Part shown: positions 59,595 to 64,000 of the stretch, in pieces
Layout of the letters: each line of letters starts with the position of its first letter
Position numbering within the stretch: position 1 is the stretch's first letter
Source of the DNA: Sesamum alatum
Taxonomy: Eukaryota; Streptophyta; Magnoliopsida; Lamiales; Pedaliaceae
Assembly: GCA_034509735.1 (NCBI GenBank)
Contig: JACGWO010000010.1
Span: 13,343,193-13,407,192 of the forward strand
Length of the DNA stretch: 64,000 nucleotides
Direction: 5' to 3'
Made by a program: the position numbers and the translations under genes
The notes under the pieces: model-generated
Told to the model about the DNA's origin: nothing
Seen by the model: only the letters and a program-made list of their open reading frames with translations
Database searches by the model: none

Positions 59595-60479
59595 TAAAAA
59601 TATTTAATTTTAATTACTAGACCAGAATAATTAATGCTAATTTAGATATGTAATTAATATGGTTTGTTGGATTGGAGCACAAGGTGAGTGAAGAGTCAAA
59701 GGAGAAGAAGATTGACAGTTTAGTGGGTGAACTAAACCAACTCTTCCAAATACTAATATTTTAATAAAATAATAATAAATAATTATTAATAACCGTTATA
59801 TATGTTTTGTTGTAGTCCAAATAAATTGCTTAATCCACCAACCTCACCAATGTCAATACAGTCAGAGAAGTACGTTTAACTGAATTCTCACAAAGTCTTA
59901 CACGTCATACTCAACTGGGGAGGCCAAGGCTTTTTCTTTTTTCCTCTAAGAAAAAATAATAATTTAGAATTTTATAATGGGATAATATTACCAAATATCA
60001 TTGTAGAATAATATTATCAACAAATATTAGTCAAATTTCCCAATTTTAGATGGAGATATTTGTAATGCTAACATAAGAAGGAAGATTGTTGTAATTACAC
60101 GTAATAATAGAAAAAAGCAAGTACAATAATAAATCCATATACTAGTGATTATAGCACATTCAATAGGTAAGCATAATTATTTTTTTTATTATATTTATTT
60201 AGTTAAATGAAATAGAAAAAACAATGAATAAAAAATTATTGATATAATTAATTAATTAAAGAGATAATTATTTGCGGAAAAAAGAAGTATAAATAAGAGC
60301 ATATTAATCAATCTATATTTTGTTTACCCAAAGTAATTTCTCTAAGGCGTCATAATATATAGTATACCATATTAATCAATCTATATTTTGCTCGATTCTT
60401 ACTCTTAGAATTTTTTTGATTCGAGTGAAAATACATGTATAAGAAAAATGAAGTAAAAAGAGATGTATAAATAAATTTT
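59595..60479. other. AT-rich intergenic region
   Basis: No coding or repeat structure is recognised. ATTAATCAATCTATATTTTG occurs twice (near 60303 and 60369), a 66-bp-spaced duplication. Confidence 0.4.
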
Positions 60480-60790
60480 TTATGTTTAGTATGGGAGAAT
60501 AAATTTAGGGAAAGTACAATAGGCTATATATATACTTTTGGACCCAATTTTGTTTATGTCCAAAGTTGAGCGAAAAAGAAAATTATGAGATAATCTTTTG
60601 TTGGTAAAATTACAAAAGTTCGTCTTTCTTTCACAGTTTCTTTTTCTCATACCAAACACGTGGAAATATTTGAAATTTGCTAATTCCCGTTCGATCATAC
60701 CAATAAAGCAAAAAATATTTTTCTTTCCCGTCACCATTCCTTTTCATTTCCCCTTTCTTCTCATGGAACCAGATGACGCCTTAGTTTTGT
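60480..60790. mobile_element. Partial copy of the 9655-10290 MITE
   Basis: AAAATTACAAAAGTT, TTTTCTCATACCAAACACGTG, GAAATATTTGAAATTTGC, TCATACCAATAAAGC and CATTTCCCCTTTCTTCTCAT follow in the same order as the right half of the element at 9655-10290. The left half is diverged or missing. Confidence 0.55.
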
Positions 60791-62209
60791 TAGATGTGTT
60801 GCTTTGTTAACGATCACCTCATCTAAAAACTTAAGTTAGTAGAGGAGATAGTTATTGAATATTAAAATCTTAACACGCCCTCCTCACATGAAAACCATGT
60901 ACGTTGAACCTTACTTTATAAATGGGTGACAATGCGACTCGAACCAAAAACCTTTTGTTTGATCTGATTTAGTATCATATTGAACTATTACTTTATCTAA
61001 AAATTTTAAACTATGAAAATTAGGGAGTTGTTTAATTTGTAGGATGTTTGTATTATTCCTTTGATTGGTGTTGGTAGATGTGGATTTGTTATTATACCGT
61101 GGACCGAATTGATATTGTTATACTGTGCACTGAATATTGTAATTGCAATTGATCGCTTTAAAAATATTGTTGTACTTTCAAATTAATAGTTGATCGCTCA
61201 TTATAAAAAATATATTAAGATATTAATAACTTTCGATCCAATTAAACCCCAACAATTAGAGGTACTTTAATTAGGAGCCAAGTTTACAATAAAGAGAAGA
61301 ATTACAAGAAAAGACATGACAGCATCACAATTTCGTATATATATACATTTATATAATTGAAGAGCGCTTTATTGGTATCTTCAATTAATTGATCTGTCAA
61401 TTTTTAATTTTTTAATATTTTGTTATTTTTATCTCTTTTTTCAACTTATAATTTTTCTCTCTCCTCTCAACTTCCCATCTTCTCTCTTATCAACTTCCAC
61501 ACCCTTTTTCTTCTCTCATTTTCTTTCATTGGTTTTCAATTTTTTTTAATTTTTTTAATTCTAATTAATATACTTTATAAGAATAATTATTTTTAAAAAT
61601 TTTAAATTAATTATGCACACACATTTGAGTGTGCAACGTATACTAGTATTTATAAAATTATGTACAATATTAAGTAGCAGTACATTTGATGTAAGCAGCA
61701 ACATCAAAAGTTGCTAATGGGGATTTGGTACTCCAAATTCAAAAGGTGGGGCAACAACCTTTGAGGAGTAGAAGATGGATGTGATGTACTTTTTACTCTC
61801 TCTCTCTCTCTCTCTCTCTCCATATATATATGTATATATATATATTATTACTATATGTAACTGACTGTTTATGGGTTGGTTAAGGGTTAGCCTAAAAGGG
61901 TCAGACATGGTTCAGTTTGTTTGAACTGATGATCTTCCATCAATAAACAAATGCCTATGATGTTGAAACAATTAACACACACTCAACGTGTGTGTATGTA
62001 TGTCTGTGTGTTTTTTATATACATATGAAATTGTAATGACATCAATCTGCACTCCTATGTTAAGTGATTTTGCTAAACCAATCCAATACCAACATTGATA
62101 TACGTATTTTTTGATATATAGTATATAATATCTAATTCTCATGCAATAATAAGTGTTTATTAAATATGGGGGCATCCATGAAAAATATATTATAAATCTT
62201 TAAATAATG
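60791..62209. other. Intergenic DNA with microsatellites
   Basis: No gene is recognised. CT and TA runs lie at 61794-61845 and a GTGTGT run at 61986-62010. Confidence 0.4.
61794..61845. repeat. (CT)n(TA)n compound microsatellite
   Basis: About 13 CT units followed by imperfect TA units. Confidence 0.9.
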
Positions 62210-62660
62210 TGTAAATTACAATTATCTCTCATGAGGTTTGGTATAATTACAAATATTCCCTTGTAATTTGAAAAATTATAAATAACACTCTCAAATGGAA
62301 AATAATTATGTAACCCCTAAAAGAAGATGTGAAAAGTACTCCTTTACATATCTTTTTATGTTTTAACAAAAAATATTTGAAAAAGTGTAAAATAATCTGA
62401 GAGTTGGTAAAATAAATAATCCATGGAGGATCTTTATCCATAAAAATATTTTAGAAAATTCTAAACAAATATAAAAAATTATAGCTTATAATTCAAAAGG
62501 ACAGTTTGGACAGTTCACAAAGATTGGATGGAGACCTAATGGAATAGGTTGGTTAATAGATGGGCGTTAAAGTCAAGGGAGTATTTATAATTTTTCAAAC
62601 AATGGGGATGTACTGTAATTAATTATATCAAATATTAGCGGAAGTGGTTGTAAATTTATA
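62210..62660. mobile_element. Decayed foldback MITE
   Basis: The left arm (TGTAAATTACAATTATCTCT, then GGTATAATTACAAATATTCC) is mirrored on the right (GGGATGTACTGTAATTAATT, then GGTTGTAAATTTATA). The arms are more diverged than in the neighbouring copies and the ends are approximate. Confidence 0.6.
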
Positions 62661-62734
62661 ATTAAACCTTAAATAATTTAATATTTCAAACTAACATGAT
62701 TTCTTAAGTGATGGGAATTTGTACAATTTTTTAT

Positions 62735-63367
62735 GGGTTAATTACACTGACCTCCCCTACTACTATAAGAATATACAAATTCCTCCCTTTTACTATGAAA
62801 ATTATAAATTGCCCTCTCTGACTAACATGTGTTAGTCAAATTTAACTGTATATGTTTAAATGACCACTTTGCTCATTTATAAAACTAAAAATAATTCAAT
62901 AAACTTGAAAATAAAAATGAACCAAAATATCTCCAAGTATTTTTTATTTCTAAAATATAAGCTTTATTTTCTATAAATAATATAATTTCAACAAATTTAC
63001 AAGCTTTAATGATTGTTAGGAATAGAAATTAATGTCACAACCTACACATACACAATATGTGATTAAAAAGATATTTCTAAAATAATATACTAAAAGTTAC
63101 AAGTATACACTCTTTTTAAATTTATAAATAACAAATTACTTCTAAGGGGTATTTAAGTCGTAAAAAATAGAGTTATTCAGGTTGAGGGTATTATAGGAAG
63201 TTTAGCCCAATTTTTTTTATGACATCAGCAAAATCCATTAAGTTGACTAACGGAAAGGGCAATTTATAAGGTGGATATATTTGAAAGGGAAGTTTATGTA
63301 ATTTTGATAAAAGAGGGGGGAACTTGTATATTCCCATAGTAGTAGGGGAGGTTAGTATAATTAACCC
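62735..63367. mobile_element. Foldback MITE (Mutator-type)
   Basis: Ends GGGTTAATTACACTGACCTC and its complement (ending TATAATTAACCC) open arms of about 50 bp with few mismatches, including CCCCTACTACTAT / ATAGTAGTAGGGG. Flanks ATTTTTTAT and ATTTTTTTA are near-identical 9-mers. 633 bp, no coding capacity. Confidence 0.85.
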
Positions 63368-63380
63368 ATTTTTTTATTGA

Positions 63381-64000
63381 GGGTTAAATACAGTTGCCAC
63401 CCCTGAAGTATCCATCGTATATCAATTACCCCCCTAAAGTGTTAAAACCTTCAAAAACCCCCCTAACCTTCTAACACCTTTAATTTTGAAGTTCAAAAAG
63501 TCCATTTTACCCTTACTAAAAATTGATTTATGAAAAAAAAAATTGAAGGAATTTTTAAAATACCAAAACCACTCTTTTTTTAAGTTTTATCTAATTCTAT
63601 TTTCACTTGTTCATCAAGCTCTTTTTATTTTTATAGTTCTAAAGTATTTGGAGCTCATTTTATTTTAGTTTCACTTATTTGTCAAACCAAGTTAAAAATA
63701 AATTTATACATTCATATAATTACCACATTTATATAATTACCATATATATATATCAATATATATTAATTGTATATTTTCTTATTAGTTCATGATCAACTCT
63801 TTCAGTTTTATTAATTGTATATTTATTTAAGTAAATATAGAAATATATATATATATGCATGTATAAATTTATTTTTAATTTGGTTAGACAAACAAGGGAA
63901 ATTAAAATAAAATTAGCTCCAAGCACTTTAGGATTACGAAAATAAAAAGAGCTCGATGAACAAGTGAAACTAGAATTAGACAAAGTTTAAAAAAAAAAAA
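63381..64000. mobile_element. Foldback MITE, right end outside the window
   Basis: It starts GGGTTAAATACAGTTGCCAC 14 bp after the previous MITE. Long arms pair around a centre near 63785: TTTCACTTGTTCATC at 63601-63615 is the complement of 63955-63969, and AAATAAATTTATACAT near 63698 is mirrored near 63860. By symmetry the element should end near 64189. Confidence 0.8.

Overview
This window is nuclear DNA of a flowering plant, most likely a eudicot. It holds one well-supported spliced protein-coding gene, one decayed UDP-glycosyltransferase copy, and a dense, nested set of plant transposable elements: CACTA/EnSpm, Ty1-copia, Mutator-like (MULE), LINE, hAT-like and many foldback MITEs. AT-rich spacers, GT-AG introns, tRNA-Met-type retroelement priming and Mutator-style 9-bp target duplications fit a plant. 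Two runs of exactly 500 N are scaffold gaps, so sequence on the two sides of each should not be assumed contiguous.

Layout. 233-5588: a CACTA element on the minus strand (TNPA-like gene, then the C-terminal end of the TNPD-type transposase), cut by gap 1. 6487-7105: a LINE reverse-transcriptase fragment. 7.1-10.3 kb: AT-rich spacer with two MITEs. 10.39-11.72 kb: a UGT91-like glycosyltransferase pseudogene. 12125-17187 (minus): the intact gene, six exons totalling 1842 nt (613 codons plus stop) that join in frame, encoding a probable nuclear, glutamine-rich protein with a histone-fold-like segment. 19158-21208: a solo copia LTR with a perfect TTCCA target duplication. 23.6-27.57 kb: a second CACTA element, truncated by copia LTR sequence. 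27.57-43.6 kb: a copia complex of one family, made of an inverted LTR junction, a degraded plus-strand element, and a better preserved minus-strand element whose 3' LTR abuts another LTR. Gap 2 hides the 5' end of that element. 44.1-44.5 kb: possible plastid-derived DNA. 44.5-48.1 kb: a third CACTA element (minus). 49.8-58.1 kb: a composite of CACTA ends, a MULE with palindromic repeat arrays, and a fourth CACTA fragment. 58.1-64 kb: gene-free DNA with a cluster of foldback MITEs.

How it fits together. Apart from the 12.1-17.2 kb gene, almost every coding signal belongs to a mobile element, and all transposase or polyprotein reading frames examined carry stops or frameshifts, so the locus is a graveyard with nested insertions. 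The four CACTA copies share one subterminal signature (GGAACGGC-type repeats, TTGCTGACGTCAC), and the five LTR copies belong to one copia family. The least explained structure is at 50.4-56.0 kb: two inverted, paralogous MULE-associated reading frames, each followed by a regularly spaced array of short palindromes. The two arrays are unrelated in sequence (23-bp units at a 26-bp period; 27-bp units at a 56-bp period), and the second is mirrored at the other end of the MULE.
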